This document shows, one piece after another, positions 1 to 12,716 of a stretch of 64,000 nt of DNA (position 1 is the stretch's first letter; each line of letters opens with the position of its first letter). Source of the stretch: Protea cynaroides (lineage: Eukaryota; Streptophyta; Magnoliopsida; Proteales; Proteaceae). Where the stretch lies: the NCBI GenBank assembly GCA_028583415.1, contig CM053275.1:2277040-2341039 (forward strand). Direction: 5' to 3'. Both the position numbers and the translations under genes were made by a program. The notes below the pieces were generated by a model that worked only from the letters and a program-made list of their open reading frames with translations, ran no database searches and was not told the origin of the DNA.

Positions 1-649
1 TTCAGTGACTTCCATTATAACTAAATATTCATTAATGTTGTATTAGAGAAAAAAAATTTGAGTTTGAAGACAAGTCTACAGTCTCCCAACTGGAAGATAT
101 GACCCACTTAGTAAAAGTATTCGAGATAGACCCAACCAATTAGAGCATGATTTCCTTCTAATTAGGCATTTCAGATTCATACTACAATACTACATATAGA
201 TGAGGTTTCCAGAGAAAAATAATAAACTCAACTATTAGTGCATGAGTGTCAGTATCTGAACTCTTTTACAATTAATTAATTAAGTATCACTGTCATTCAC
301 AGTAATGGTGTTGAAATACACTCCAATATTCTTGCATTGACTAATAAAATTGGTCTTTCTTTAATATTTAAAAGAGAGAGAGAGAGAGAGAGAGAACACA
401 ACCATATCAACAGACTGGATCGGCACTGAAATATAAGCACCACTAAACTAACTATGCTTTTGTCAAAACAGCCCATAGATTTCAATGTTCTCACTACTTA
501 GTTTATGCATAAATTTGATTAACCTGACCAAGTACTAAGCCCGTCAATTCACAGTCAGACCCTTGCAAAGCAGGACCAAGTTTTACCTTTCCTTCTTGAA
601 TGGGAAATCAAAATTCAATTTTATTTTCCATTTTCCCAATTGACAGCAA

Positions 650-664
650 ATTATTATAATAATA

Positions 665-725
<61 letters not shown>
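650..725. repeat. (TTA)n microsatellite
   Basis: Nearly pure run of about 25 TTA/ATT units. The open frame across it, which translates to poly-isoleucine, is an artefact of the repeat. Confidence 0.95.
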
Positions 726-727
<2 letters not shown>

Positions 728-819
728 GGGATGTGGTAAGTAAGATTAAGAACTAAATCATAATGTTCTTGCTGACAGCTCCGCAATACAAAAATATAGG
801 AAAAAAATAACATTTTAGA

Positions 820-1148
820 AATTAAAGAAAAACCCTCTGCTATTAGCACGCTTTGTGACAAGGATTGTAGCATTAACTGCTCAACTATAATGCTAGTTAT
901 TTTAACCATCACCAAGCAACTGTGGCTGACCACACCGCATTTTAACTTGTAACTGAGATCCTCGGTACATGACATAATTGTACATGGTATGTCTTAAAGA
1001 AAAACCCTATGCTATCAGCACGCTTGTGACAAGGAATTTAGCATTAACTGCTCAACTATAATGCAGGTAATTTCAACCATAACCAAGCAACTGTAGCTGA
1101 CCACACTTCGTTTTAACTTGTAACTGAGATCCTCGGTACCTGACAATT
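820..1148. repeat. Tandem duplication, two ~150-bp copies
   Basis: A block starting AAAGAAAAACCCT at about 820 recurs from about 998. Both copies share the segments GCATTAACTGCTCAACTATA, AAGCAACTGT and TGAGATCCTCGGTAC in the same order and spacing, with scattered mismatches. Non-coding, in the presumed importin alpha intron. Confidence 0.9.
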
Positions 1149-1336
1149 GCCATGAAAAGAGGGGAGGGGGGGTTTGCAAGGGTGATTACATAAATAAAAT
1201 GTAATTTAATGTCAAAATTCAGAATATACCCAATGTATTTAAAAGACCAAACCCATGACGCTTTCCCAATAAAATATCCAAGACAGATAAGTACAGGGAG
1301 CAGCATGAACAGAGGATCCTAATCGTGCCTTATCAT

Positions 1337-1505
1337 GGTATCCCTATGTTTGATTTTAATAAGATCCAGTGAACCTATATTATCATCCAATCAATGCCAG
1401 ACACAAAAAGGCACTTCTCTCTGTTTGGTTTTGATAAGATCCAGTGAACCTATATTATCATCCAGCGGACCAAGCAGACACAAAAAAAAAGGCACTTCTC
1501 TCTAT
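1337..1505. repeat. Tandem duplication, two ~80-bp copies
   Basis: The segment AAGATCCAGTGAACCTATAT followed by TATCATCCA and then AGACACAAAAA and GGCACTTCTCTCT occurs twice in direct order. Both copies are AT-rich and show no coding signal. Confidence 0.85.
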
Positions 1506-1857
1506 TACACACACACATACACACTCAAAAAATGTAAGAAATCATGAGTTATACCATCCAAAGTTTCATACATATAAGCATACATATGTGAGTAGACACA
1601 TAAATACGGATAAACAGTTGCCATACAGTTTGTCAAGTCCTTAAACTAGTACAATCTTTGAAAAATTACCAAGATCATGAACCAGAGGAGTCCCCCTCCA
1701 TTGACAAGCTTTAGAACAATGGCAAAGACAGGCATAGAAACATGAAAATGTATCTTGAAATCTCTAAGAAAGAGGTCCTTCAAATCAACTAAGGAAACTT
1801 ATTTTCAATGCACAGATAATACTATATGCCATCGTCTGTTCACTCAATATACCCATG

Positions 1858-1972
1858 TGAAAAACCAAGCCAAGAAGCACTTTTTAAAAAACCAGGCCAA
1901 GAAGCACTTTTAAAAAAACCAAGCCAAGAAGCACTTTTTAAAAAACCAAGTCAAGAAGCACTTTTTTATCAC
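1858..1972. repeat. Four-copy ~30-bp minisatellite
   Basis: Four consecutive units of the form AACCAAGCCAAGAAGCACTT followed by a short T/A run. Units differ by single bases (GCC/GTC, CAAG/CAGG) and by the length of the homopolymer. Confidence 0.92.
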
Positions 1973-2702
1973 CATAAAACTCGAACATATTATTAAGCGC
2001 CCAACTAAAAAAAAATAGACCAATTTTTGTTTCCATTTCACCCTTTGTTTTTAAACCAACCCACGATTTTTTGTCCGCTCAACCAAAGGGTTTCTTCTAA
2101 ATCAGTTTAATGCTAAAAGTAACCAGTTTGTTCTGTATCATTACTCTGCAAGGACAGAAACTTTAACGGTGGTAAACCATTACTTTGGCCTCTTTCTCTT
2201 CCTACACTTTAGCAAGCTATGGCTCGAATAATTGGTTATCTGTCAGGGAGATAGTCGGAAAAGAAGAAGATATAAGGAAAAAAATCATGGTGTCCTTCCG
2301 AACCTTCCCATCTACTCGAAACTATAAAATTAGAGAGAAAAATGGTTCATTGATGCAGATGCATCATAAAATCACCCACAGAGCAGCACAAGTACGGATT
2401 CCATAATACTAACACATAAATGTTCATTTCCTAACTGAAATCCCATCAATCAAACACTATCCCTAGCCATGCAATCTCATTCAAACACTATCCCTACAAT
2501 ACTACAAAAAAATAAAAATAAATATAAAAAAGTGAAAACAGAAGGGGGTAGGGGTGTCAGCGAAGAACGAAAATGACAAAAAAAAAAAAAAAAAAAAAAG
2601 GCGAGAACAATAAAGCAATGTGAGAATATGGATGGTAAATGAAACACATTAATCGAAAGTGACAAAGTAAAAGAACTCTAATATTCAAAGACAAAATGGT
2701 AC

Positions 2703-2918
2703 CCTTCTCTCAATCCCCTGGGCGACTTGAGAAGGTTCGATGGGTTGCTGAGATGGAAGAAACCCTTCGCGGCGTTTCTTAAGGAGATTGTCTTCTCGTT
2801 TGTTCTTTCTGATCTCGACGAGATTGTCTTCCCTTCTACGCCGAGCTTCATCTGCATCGACGCCCGTCTTGTAAGATTTCTTGCGAACCTCAGTTCGAGA
2901 ATTTGGCCGAAGAGACAT
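2703..2918 (-). CDS. Importin subunit alpha, first coding exon (partial gene)
   Basis: Nuclear-import adaptor that carries NLS cargo to importin beta. The exon encodes 72 residues beginning MSLRPNSRTEVRKKSY, followed by the basic importin-beta-binding (IBB) domain with the clusters RRRREDN at about residue 25 and KKRREG at about residue 50, as in plant importin alpha N-termini. The start at 2918 is chosen because family members begin MSLRP; an in-frame ATG at 2945 exists but would add residues absent from the family. The exon ends in GG at 2703 and the next bases read GTACCA, a plausible donor. The armadillo repeats are not found in the window. Identity is firm from the IBB; which paralog it is cannot be told. 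Confidence 0.88.
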
Positions 2919-3410
2919 TGTTTCCCAAACTCTTTCTTCACCCACTCGCTCACTCCAGCTCTGTGTGTTGCGAGAATTCGATAGAACAAAGAGAAGCTAA
3001 GCAAAAGAGGAAAGCGTGTTGGATGACTGAATTGGAGCCAAAGCAGAGGGAAGCAATCATTGATAAATGAATTGTAAGTAAAATCCAGCTCTTCCCCCGC
3101 CCATACTCGCCTGCCGGTTTGGCTCCTTGTAATTACCATAGTAACCTCCTGTTACAGTTACACAGTGTATCCCGCGTGCTGATTAATGGGATCGATGGCA
3201 CAAACTTATTCCAATCGGACGTTAATTTGAGGTTGTACGTCCAGAATTCCTGATGAAGGAATATGATACGACGGGGAAAGATCTCACACGAGGAATAGAT
3301 ATGAATGGGCTCGGTTGAGGTTCATCCATGATGCCAAAGATGAAAGATGTTGCATTATCAAGTTCAACACCTTACTTAAAAGGGCATATATTTTCAGAGG
3401 TCGAGGTTTC

Positions 3411-3920
3411 TGTCAAGTTTCCAACTCAAAACTTTGAACTGGTAAATTAAGGGACTTTCCAAATATAAGGACCCAAGATTTCAATCTCATTAACAATGTA
3501 GGACTATTCAAAATACTCTCCTTCATATATAACCCCACCGTTGGGTGATGTATATATGAAAATATATATGGCAATACATGACACTTTTTGGGTGACTCGA
3601 TCCTTCTTTTTAAGTGATATGTTTATGATTTTTTTTATTTTTTAGGTAATTGTCCCTCTTTTTGGATGACAAGTCTGCGACTATCCCTCTTTTGGGTGAC
3701 CGTCTCTTTTTGTGTGACCATAATCCCTCTTTGTGCATTTGCCTTTTTTTTTTTGGTATTTTAGGATTACCATGAGAGGAAACTAGAGCTCTAATACCGT
3801 GCTAAGTTTTCAATTAAAAAGTTTAAACTAAATAAGTAGAGGGACTCGGACTCTCCATATATAAAGACCCAAGGTTCCAATCTCATTAACAATATAGAAC
3901 TATAACCAATAGTTTCTTGT
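3411..3920 (-). mobile_element. TRIM-like miniature LTR retrotransposon
   Basis: Two direct ~105-bp repeats (about 3411-3520 and 3785-3920) share AAACTTTGAACTGG/AAAGTTTAAACTAA and CAATCTCATTAACAATRTAG. Read on the minus strand, the upstream copy is followed at once by GGTATTAGAGCTC, which resembles the tRNA-Met primer binding site TGGTATCAGAGC. About 270 bp of T-rich sequence with repeated GGGTGAC words lies between them. There is no coding capacity. The outer end is approximate and no TSD was identified. Confidence 0.55.
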
Positions 3921-5310
3921 ATTGAGGTTTCTGTTGTTGAACAGGTATATTGAGGTTTCTTGTATTGCTTTACAAATATTTTCATACGTTGCAATTAGAC
4001 ATTATCATCATCCACCAATAAACAACTTTTGGATCGAAACTAAGATGTGGTAACTGGTACGCTACAACGGAGCATCTTTTGTTGGACATGTAATCACAAA
4101 ATTGCACCAAATTTTAGAAAATTTGCATAAGATGAGGATGAAATTTTTCATATTTGTATCAGTATTAACCCTGTTTCATGGAAAAGAATTCATAACCATC
4201 AGATCACAATAATAAAACTCAAATTCATGACCACTAAGTCGCAGTGATAACTGCATAATGTGAACTCACGGCTAAAAAAAAAATGAGGAGAAGAATAACC
4301 TAAGAAAGCACTGTTCTATAAATAAATGGTTTTTTCAGCAAAATGCCTGACCTTGGCCTCTACGTTTATAATAAGTTAGTGCCCCATCACGCTCAAGTCC
4401 ACTCTGGCGTTGTCCCGTGATCTGGTGCATCCTAAAGTTCGCTCAGATTCACTTTGGGCGTTTGAAGGAGTTTTAATCAACAGCTCTCACTCAGGTCTGA
4501 ATTTTTTTGTAACCATCTAACACGATTATGTGACTAGCTCCCAAAACATTCCAAACCTAATTACTTAATTTTACCTTACAACTATAAATTCCTTTTTGAG
4601 TCCAACAGATAATTCACTTTTTTAATATAATTATCGATTATGATATAAATTTTAATTAGCTTACACAACTACGATGATAAAACCCTTTACATCTTACCCC
4701 CCAAAAGAAACACCCTTTAAAATATAATTATAATGACAAAACCTTTTATTTTTTTTTAATCAATTTCCCTTACCCTTAACTTCATTTTACTTGCAACCAG
4801 ATGTAGCCTTAACAGAGAAATAAAATGTGACCTATGTAAAACCATTAAGTTATAATAAAACCAACATCGAATACTTTTATTCAGTGACAACAATTATATA
4901 AATCCAGATATTATCATTTTACAGCTTCCTTCCCCTCTATCCCTCTATCTGCTGCTCATTCACACGTTTAAGAACAAAAAATTCTTAGGGAAGAAACATG
5001 GACATCCTAACTGCAACATACAGTTTCAAGCATAGAGAAGGATGAGAAATTAATAAATAAGGCATAAAGAAAGGGGAAAAAAGAGCTAGGAAAAGGCGAG
5101 GGAGGGGGTTTTAAGTTTCATGACGGTCGTATAGAATTCAGGTCCTCAGGAGCCTTCTCCATTGTCACTTGGCCTAGCTCCAATTACCTTGGTTCTTAGG
5201 TGCAAATGCCCAAAGGAACTGCGAATTTTTGCGTCTAAGAAGATATGCTCATCAAGCCTCGTGAAAGTCAGTCATCTCAGAGAGTAACCTGTCAAGTTTA
5301 CTTACCCGAC
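3921..5310. other. Intergenic; helicase 3' UTR at right end
   Basis: No gene or delimited repeat recognised between about 3920 and 4900. The sequence just downstream of the helicase stop (about 4950-5310, minus strand) is presumably its 3' UTR; no poly(A) signal could be fixed with confidence. Confidence 0.4.
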
Positions 5311-8300
5311 CTACTTCTTGTTCTTATTCTCCTCCTTTTCCCTCTCCCGCTTCTTGTAAAGCCTTTCAAGAACACGCTTGGCCTCACATTGAGGGAAGTT
5401 GTCAAGGTCATAGTAGTGGGGTGATATATCCACCAACCTGCCAAGAGAACAGAATCAGTACATTACCCTGAAATCTAACAAACCCTACCCCAGCTTAAAT
5501 GGGGCAATTCCACACTCCTAGAAAAATTAGATTGACCCACTCTGTCTAGACTCTAGACCATGGAAGAACCCAATGCATCATCATTCTATTACCCTACTCC
5601 TTGTCAATCGATGTTCACTAGTTAAGAAATGTACTTTCTATAGCCCCTCTTCGCTGTTGAAATAGTGAAATACCATTCACAAGTAGAGTATCACCAGATT
5701 CAACAAAATGATTCACTGCCAATTGCCTCTAGTAAGGTCTCTCACAGCAAATTGGCAATTAACCCCTCTTCCATGTCAATTGACAGTAAATAGACAAAAA
5801 ATAGTGAAATAGCATTCACCAAGCAAAGGATTGGTCAAAGATCACTGGACCCGACAAAACGATTCACTGCCAATTAAATCTAATAAAAACGCTCTCATCA
5901 CAATTGACCATGACAATGCAATGTTATTAAAGGTAAAGCATCTTAGGCCCAACAGTGTGAGACCCCAAGCAATTCAACCAAATGGGGAGTCTTACAGCCT
6001 ACATGCAGCCACAATTCAACCGTAATATCAGGCCTAAAGTTTCTCTCCTCACATTTGACCACTGAGAATATAGTCTTCCAAGAAGCAAATCTTAAACCTA
6101 CTGTTCTACAGTTCTCAGCCTAAAGACACCCAACTACTCAACTAAAAAAGAAACCCCACAACCCACATCCAGAAAAAACAACACATTAATATTACAATAA
6201 GTTGAACACATATTAATCAACTTTAGTGATGCACAAAACGCGATGTACAAGTAAACAGAAGGTCCTTGAGTAGATGTAGACGTACCATTCTCCACGGACA
6301 TCAGTAACTGTACGAATGAAATTCCGACTCGTCAATACATACTCATTGTAGATAACCCACTCTGGCTTGTGATCCAGGCAGTTAGAAGGATGAAGGTGAA
6401 CCACCTGAACCAATATTTGAGAAACAATGCCATCAAAGTTCTCCTCAATATACAAGAGATACAAACCATATTTTATTCAAAAATAAAAAATAATAATAAA
6501 AATTAGATGTTACCAATACAAGAAATGTGTACCTGATTGTCTTTCACGGTTAAATAGTGACCAGTACGCTCAAGGTGAGCAACCTGCATAAAATACCCGG
6601 CCAGCATAGCTTTCCTTATGTTTATATAGTAGTCTCGGCTGTTGAAATCTGTGCTGCACAACTTGAGGTTGAACCTCGACATAATGCGAACCAACTGTTG
6701 CCTAACATTATCAGCAGCCTTCAGGGTCCTATGATTGATGAAGTTCTCGTAACACCACTGAGGATCTTCAGCTGCAATGTTCCATTACAGAGCAGATTAG
6801 ATTCTCTGTATCCATTACAGCGTAAAAGTAATCTAAAATCTAAATGAACAGAAAATTTGGTACATACCGTTCTGCTTGTATGCATGATAGACATTCAGAA
6901 GTGTGAGGTGATCTCCATCAATGTGCCCAAACCGAGCTTTCGCTTCGTCTGCAGCTTTTTGAGCCTCCCTAGGCCGGACAAAGCAATTGGGTACTAAAGA
7001 AAGAAATTGTTATCACAGAGGAGGCCCACGGTAGGTCAGCAGATGCATAGAGGCGAGACGACACCATTTGCTTCATGAGAGAATACTGAGAAACTGCAAC
7101 TATCTGCATCAGCACTTACTTAGGAATTTCTATGGTGCATGCCAACCAGTGGCATGAAACCCAAATAAGGCAGTTGCTGATGGCAAACCTAATTGGACAA
7201 AGTAAACAACCCTATTGCATGGTGCATGAACCTGCACACTTGCAATATCTATGACACATTTGATCCACCATTACCCCCCAGAAACACAGGGGCTTGTGTC
7301 TTAAGCACAAAACACATGCGTTTGCATGTGCCAGAGCACTTACAGTAAAAATGTCTTCATCAATGTGATACTGCATGTGCTCACTCCCAATGGGTCAACA
7401 GTGTAATACGAAATGTAGATGAAACAAAAACAGAAGAAAATGGCCGTAAGCAAAACAACAGAGAATTTAATACCATACCTGAAAGCATGGCTGAAATAGA
7501 TAGGATTTCGTTTGAACAATCAAATTCAGAACTAACAACGAGCATCTTTGACATTTGAGGATCCAAAGGAAATTCACTCATTATTTCCCCAAGCTTGGTC
7601 AAATTTCCATCATCATCCAGCGCACCCAAGTAGTTCAAGACCTCCAGTGCCCGCATTAATGTCTCCGGAGCAGGAGGGTCCATAAAATCAAAATGCACAA
7701 GATCATCAATTCCTAGCTTCTTCAAGGTCAGAACGGTGTTTGCCAGATTTGACCTCAGTATCTCAGGGTAAGTCTGTGGCTGGAGATCATTGTTGAAACT
7801 TCTCTCGGTGTAGAGTCTAAAGCATTTTCCAGGTTGTGTTCTTCCAGCACGCCCTGATCTCTGGTGTGCACTTGCCTTGGATATTGGCGAGACCAGTAAA
7901 GATTCCACTCGCACTCGTGGATTATAAACCTTTTGTTTGGCAAACCCAGGATCTATAACATAAACTATACCATCAATTGTCAAAGAAGTTTCGGCAATGT
8001 TGGTTGACACTACAATCTTCCTTCCTGGAGGGTCACCCTCCTTCAGCGGGGGTGGGGCTGGCTCAAAAATCTTCTGCTGCATAGCTGGAGGAAGTGTTGA
8101 ATACAAAGGTACTACTTTCACTGGGCCCACTTGGTCCCCCATATTTCCAGTTTCTTTCGTTATTTTCCGGCATGCATCTTCAATCTCTTCCTCTCCAGTA
8201 AGGAAAACAAGGATGTCACCAGGAGGCTCACACATGTGTATCTGCACAACTGTTCGAATTGCTGCTTCAAGGTAATCCCTCTCAGGTTCCTGCGTGTAGA

Positions 8301-10118
8301 AAATCTCTACTGGATGGAGCCTTCCAGGAACTTTCATAAGAGGTGCACCATTAAAGTAACCCTGAAATTTCTCGGCCTCAAGGGTCGCACTCATCACCAC
8401 CAGTTTCATATCAGGCCTATTTTTCAGGACTTCTTTCAGAAGCCCAAATAGAACATCTGTTGCTAAAGTTCTTTCGTGAGCCTCATCCAATATAATAACT
8501 TTATAACGTTCCAGAAGGGGATCTGTCATAGCTTCTCTCAAAAGCATACCATCTGTTAAATACCTACAAAGCAGTAATGCAAAAAACAACAAATTCAAGA
8601 ACAATGTTAGCAAGAACATGGTAGCAATATGCAACACCCAAACAAGACAGAATTATGAGCAAGAAAACAATATGAAGTGAAACTGAACAACCAGCATTCA
8701 GAATCAAGGTTATTGCATTGATACAGTATAGAAACTTACTTCAAAACAGTTTTTGCACTACTGCAATCTTCAAATCGGATGCTGTAACCGACTTCTTCTC
8801 CAATAGTTACATCCATCTCGTCAGCAACTCGACGGGACACAGACATAGCAGCCACCCTACGAGGTTGTGTGCAGGCTATCATCATCTTTTTACGTTTGTC
8901 AGGTGTCTCTAAGTCAACAGTCTCCAAAACAAACTGAGGGATCTGTAGCGCAGCAATATACACATTGTCAAATATGTTACTCGCAAAATAAACACACAAA
9001 ACTAATCGAGCTCTGCTAACCAAACCTATTTTCCTTGGGGAAAGGAGGTTCCCTTTACTAGGCAGACCAGCCCCTAATAATGTCTCGTTTGATTATCATC
9101 AAGACCATTAACTTCAAGCTCATTACCGCATCAATGCATACCACCGATGAGTCCAAAATTGCTACAGATAATATACTTTTCGAGTTTCTAACTGAAGAAA
9201 TCAATCCATTTCCCAATCTGATTTCCAAACTTAATGTCCAAAAAGTTTAAAATGTGAAAATCTGCCATTTCCAGTTTCCGACAATATTTTTAGCCTATTC
9301 ATCAATCCATTATTCTAAAGGTTCCACAACGCGAACATCCGAGGATGCTATGGACGAGGAATAATCATACAGGGTATGTCTGTACCTGACTGTGGTAGAG
9401 GCATTCAATACGCAAGCAATATATCAAAAGGTTCAGGGATATGTCATTATACACCTAAACATTGAGACATCCATATATTGACTACAAGTGGTACGAACTT
9501 GGAGCAACAAATGAACTGATGGAAAGCACACTAAAGTAGGCCTGTCTATGCCAAAACTTAAACAGAACTCCTTCAGGAGGAACTTGAAGCAACAAACGAA
9601 CCGATGAAAAGTACACAAAAGTAGGCCTGTCTATGCCAAAACCTGAATGGAACTCCTTGAGGAGGCGTAACTTATACCGACACACAAAACATAACCTATA
9701 TCCATTATCCCTCCAAATTTAACAGTATATGTGGTTTCAAAATCACCAAATAACCAAGGAAAAACGCATGACTCATGAAAGAACCAACAATGTAAATACA
9801 AAATAGTAAAAAGAAGTGGGGAAAATTATGAATATCCACACTAACCTGAGTTGTTTTGCCGCTACCAGTTTCTCCAACCAATATCAAGGACTGGTTAGCC
9901 TTCAGTGCCTGGAAGAACTCCTCTTTTTGCTGCCATACAGGAAGCGTCTTCCTCTTCTCGAGGATTTCATAATACCTCTGTGAATAAGGTCGACCATTCC
10001 AACTATTAATGGTAGGGTTGAGCAATGGGACACCATTAACCTTATTTTTCTTCGCCGAGACAGAAGTTTCGTCCACCACGTCAAACAAACTCACCTTCCT
10101 CTTCCTCTCTGTAGACAT
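5311..10118 (-). CDS. PRP43/DHX15-type DEAH-box ATP-dependent RNA helicase
   Basis: Pre-mRNA splicing and ribosome-biogenesis helicase that releases the intron-lariat spliceosome. Seven coding exons: 9846-10118, 8740-8942, 7479-8563, 6868-6993, 6533-6771, 6286-6404 and 5311-5437, all with GT donors and AG acceptors and consistent phase, giving 2172 nt (723 residues), close to Arabidopsis DEAH2 as I remember it. All helicase motifs are intact: GETGSGKTT (I), TQPRRVAA (Ia), DEAHERT (II), SATLEAE (III), FLTGEEEIE (IV), STNIAETSLTIDG (V) and QRSGRAGR (VI). The winged-helix/HA2 and OB-fold regions follow (FMDPPAPETLMRALE, AHLERTGHYLTVKDNQ), and the C-terminus is lysine-rich. The start MSTERKRKVSLFD matches the family; an in-frame ATG four codons upstream is less likely. 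The intron between 8943 and 9845 holds a tandem duplication. Confidence 0.96.
9494..9664. repeat. Tandem duplication (~85 bp x 2) in a helicase intron
   Basis: Two adjacent units both contain AAGTAGGCCTGTCTATGCCA and then AACTCCTT(C/G)AGGAGG, with GAACTTG(G/A)AGCAACAAA at their starts. They lie in the intron between helicase exons 1 and 2. The small open frames over them have no similarity I recognise. Confidence 0.88.
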
Positions 10119-10414
10119 TACTGGATTCAAATTTAATAAACCCTAGAAGAACCAAGAAGTTTATAAGGAAGGTAAAACCAAAAGCCCTGAATGAAATTCG
10201 TGAACAAAGGGATGCAGGGAGCGAATTGAATATGAGGTGCCAGATCGACGAGTCAAAAGAATAAAAGAAGACCAGCGGCTGAATGATTATCAACGAAAAC
10301 CCTCAACCGAACCCAAGGAAGAATGAAAAATAGACAATCTAAAACAAGCAGATAAATATATATGGACTCAATAATCGTTGGATCCTGGCTTGCGCCCTGC
10401 AAAGTAGAAAGCCT

Positions 10415-10423
10415 AAACCCTAG
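10415..10423. promoter_or_regulatory. Telo-box-like element upstream of the helicase
   Basis: AAACCCTAG lies about 300 bp upstream of the helicase start codon. Telo-boxes (AAACCCTAA) are common in plant promoters of translation and RNP-biogenesis genes, which would fit a PRP43-type helicase. A single 9-bp match is weak evidence. Confidence 0.3.
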
Positions 10424-10619
10424 AGTTATCCTTCTTACCCCCTTCTTCGCGTGCAGGGACTAATAGACTAAAAGATACAGATCCCAGGGCTTCAGCGTTT
10501 TATACGCAGACTAGAGAACGGAGTGTAACTTAGGTCGGTTCGGTTAAGCAGGTCGGTTCTTAACCCCGATTCGGATCCTACGGCTATGCATGGAAATTAA
10601 GAAAATAAAAAAAAAATCA

Positions 10620-12690
10620 AGTGCTTTATAAGAATGTCACCCACCTCCCTTAGGATAACTTAAAAGACTACCACCCCCAAGTTACTTTTACCCGTTTGAT
10701 AACTCCCTCCAAGAATCTTAAATTAGATCTACCACTCGTTATTAAAAAAAAACTTGACTTTTAATGTTTCCACATATCCCCTAATTCTTTTATTTTTGAA
10801 AATAATTTGGGGGTCGGTGGTGGTGATGGTGGCTGGTGGGGGGTCAATTTGATGATGGGATTCATCATCACTAATGTTTTTAAGACCATTATACCTTCAA
10901 AATTAGAAAATATGTTTTTCAAAAAAAAAAAAAATATATATATATATATATATATTTTATCAAACAACCTAATTTAAGCAAAAGAAACAGAACCAGAAAA
11001 CCAATGAGCTCTAGAAGTGTTTGATGGTGATGGTAAAACACGGAGAATTCTGCCATCCACCATTGTTCCAAGGGCAAACTATACCACCCACCACCACCCA
11101 CCGCCGCCAGCCCCCACCACCACCACCACACCTCCATTATCCTAAACCCAAACACCAGCAACCACGTCCTACCACCACACAACTTCACCCACCGCCCCCC
11201 TCACGCCCCACCCCCCCCCACCGCTTTCCACTACCACCCAACCACCGAAGGAGAAGATTCATTACTCACAACTCTTCAGGAAGTGGGGCCCGTCACCCCC
11301 ACCATTACTGATATGAAGGTTAACAACATTTGTTCTCACTCTTGAATCCTTTTGAAGTGGGGTTTCATGTGTTGAGGGGTTTAAGAGCAAGGTGGAGAAA
11401 GAATTTTCCCCACAAGTTGTTGGGGCCCCACTTAGAATCCATTATCCTAAACCCAAACAAGGCACTTCCCCAAAGCCAAGGCATCAAGGGAGATCATACT
11501 CACAACTCTTAGGGGGGTGAGGTTCTTCGTTCTTCCGAAGTGGTAAAATTCTAGAAGGTTGGGGTGCCCAAGGTGGAGGAGAAGGAAAATTTGGACTTTC
11601 CTACCCCAAGGGCACCAAGGGCATGCAGAAAAATAGAAAAGAGGGAAGTGAAAAGAGAAGCGGAGACGACGAGGGACAAGAGAGAGAAATATGGAGTAAG
11701 GAGAGAAATAGAGAGGAGAAAGAGGCCGAGAAGACTTCTTCACACAGAGCGAGATGAGGGTGTTGCACGAGTTTTCTTCAGCGAAAGTTTCCAACCCAAT
11801 TTGGTAAAGTTTTTTTCTTTTTTTTCTTTTTTTTTTTCTTCAAGTGTTTATGTTAAGTAGATGATTGTTCTGTGGAATTGCAGAGAAGGGGATGGGATTG
11901 AGGTTCGGACTGAAAAAAAGGGATGGGAAGGTGGTTGGGTATTGCGGGAAGGAGGAGGGTGGGTATTGCAGGAGAAAGAGATTGCCATTGCGAGGGAAAG
12001 AAAGGTGTGCAGTTGCTGGGTATTGCAGGAAGAGTAGGGTGACGGCAAGGGAGAGGGTGGGCAGACGGATATAGAAGAAAGAGAGGGGAGGGGGGAAGAA
12101 ATGAGGGCAAGGGGAGAAACGTCCCTCTCTCCAGATTAGGTTCAATCTTCTTCTCTTTTGCTTCCTTGATTTTTTTTCCTGTCATTAACATCTCTCTGTT
12201 TGACTGCTTTCGCAATGCTTCTTTGTCTTTCCAGGGAGAAGAATGAAGGGATAAGGGATAGGAGAGAGAAAGGGGTGAGCTGAGTCTGTTGCTTCATTGG
12301 AAGTTACATTGGCAGACCATGAAAACCGCCCTTGGCATCATTGGCAACAGACCGCAGAGAAGAGGAGAGAAAGACATGAAGAAGACTGGAGTTCCGGCGA
12401 ATGTTTGAAGGTCTGAGAGCGATGGTCTCCGGCAATTGCGTGACGGTCAGAGAATAGAGGTAAAAAGGGAAGAACAAGGATCGATAAAAATAGAGGAGTG
12501 AGACATTATCTAACAAACACATTTTTATTTTCTTAATTAAGATTATGGATTTTTGAAAAAGATTTTTTTTTTATTTTAAGGGTATTATTGTCCTAAAAAT
12601 ATTGGTGATGATGAATCTCATCACTAAATTGATTGAGAATGAATATTTTTAAAAGCAAGGGAGGTGGGAGAAATTTACCCATCTTTTTTT
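10620..12690. mobile_element. Candidate DNA element with purine/pyrimidine-biased interior
   Basis: The left edge carries CCCACCTCCCTTAGGA and the right edge carries the complement-matching AAGGGAGGTGGGAGAAAT, which suggests inverted termini. The interior is compositionally odd: C-rich 11080-11310, then strongly GA-rich 11380-12500 on the plus strand. The words ATTATCCTAAACCCAAAC (11137 and 11441) and ACTCACAACTCTT (11263 and 11499) are each repeated. No TSD was found and no protein family is recognised in the open frames, which are low-complexity. It may be a MULE-like element with captured UTR sequence, or unrelated fragments. Confidence 0.3.
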
Positions 12691-12716
12691 TATTTCAATT
12701 TTTTTTTCCACATCGG

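Larger units (their letters stand above)
1..2702 (-). other. Probable first intron of importin alpha; no exon recognised
   Basis: AT-rich sequence downstream (minus strand) of the importin alpha first exon. I see no armadillo-repeat exon on either strand, so the remaining exons probably lie off the left edge. The stretch holds a TTA microsatellite and three local tandem duplications, listed separately. Confidence 0.5.

Noticed and set aside
583..975. Open frame with poly-isoleucine
   Set aside because: It is the translation of a TTA microsatellite and flanking non-coding sequence.
11021..11311. Proline/histidine-rich open frame
   Set aside because: Low-complexity C-rich DNA; the frame has no conserved domain and its neighbours share the same bias.
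11840..12215. Overlapping frames on both strands in GA-rich DNA
   Set aside because: All arise from purine bias that suppresses stops; no family resemblance.
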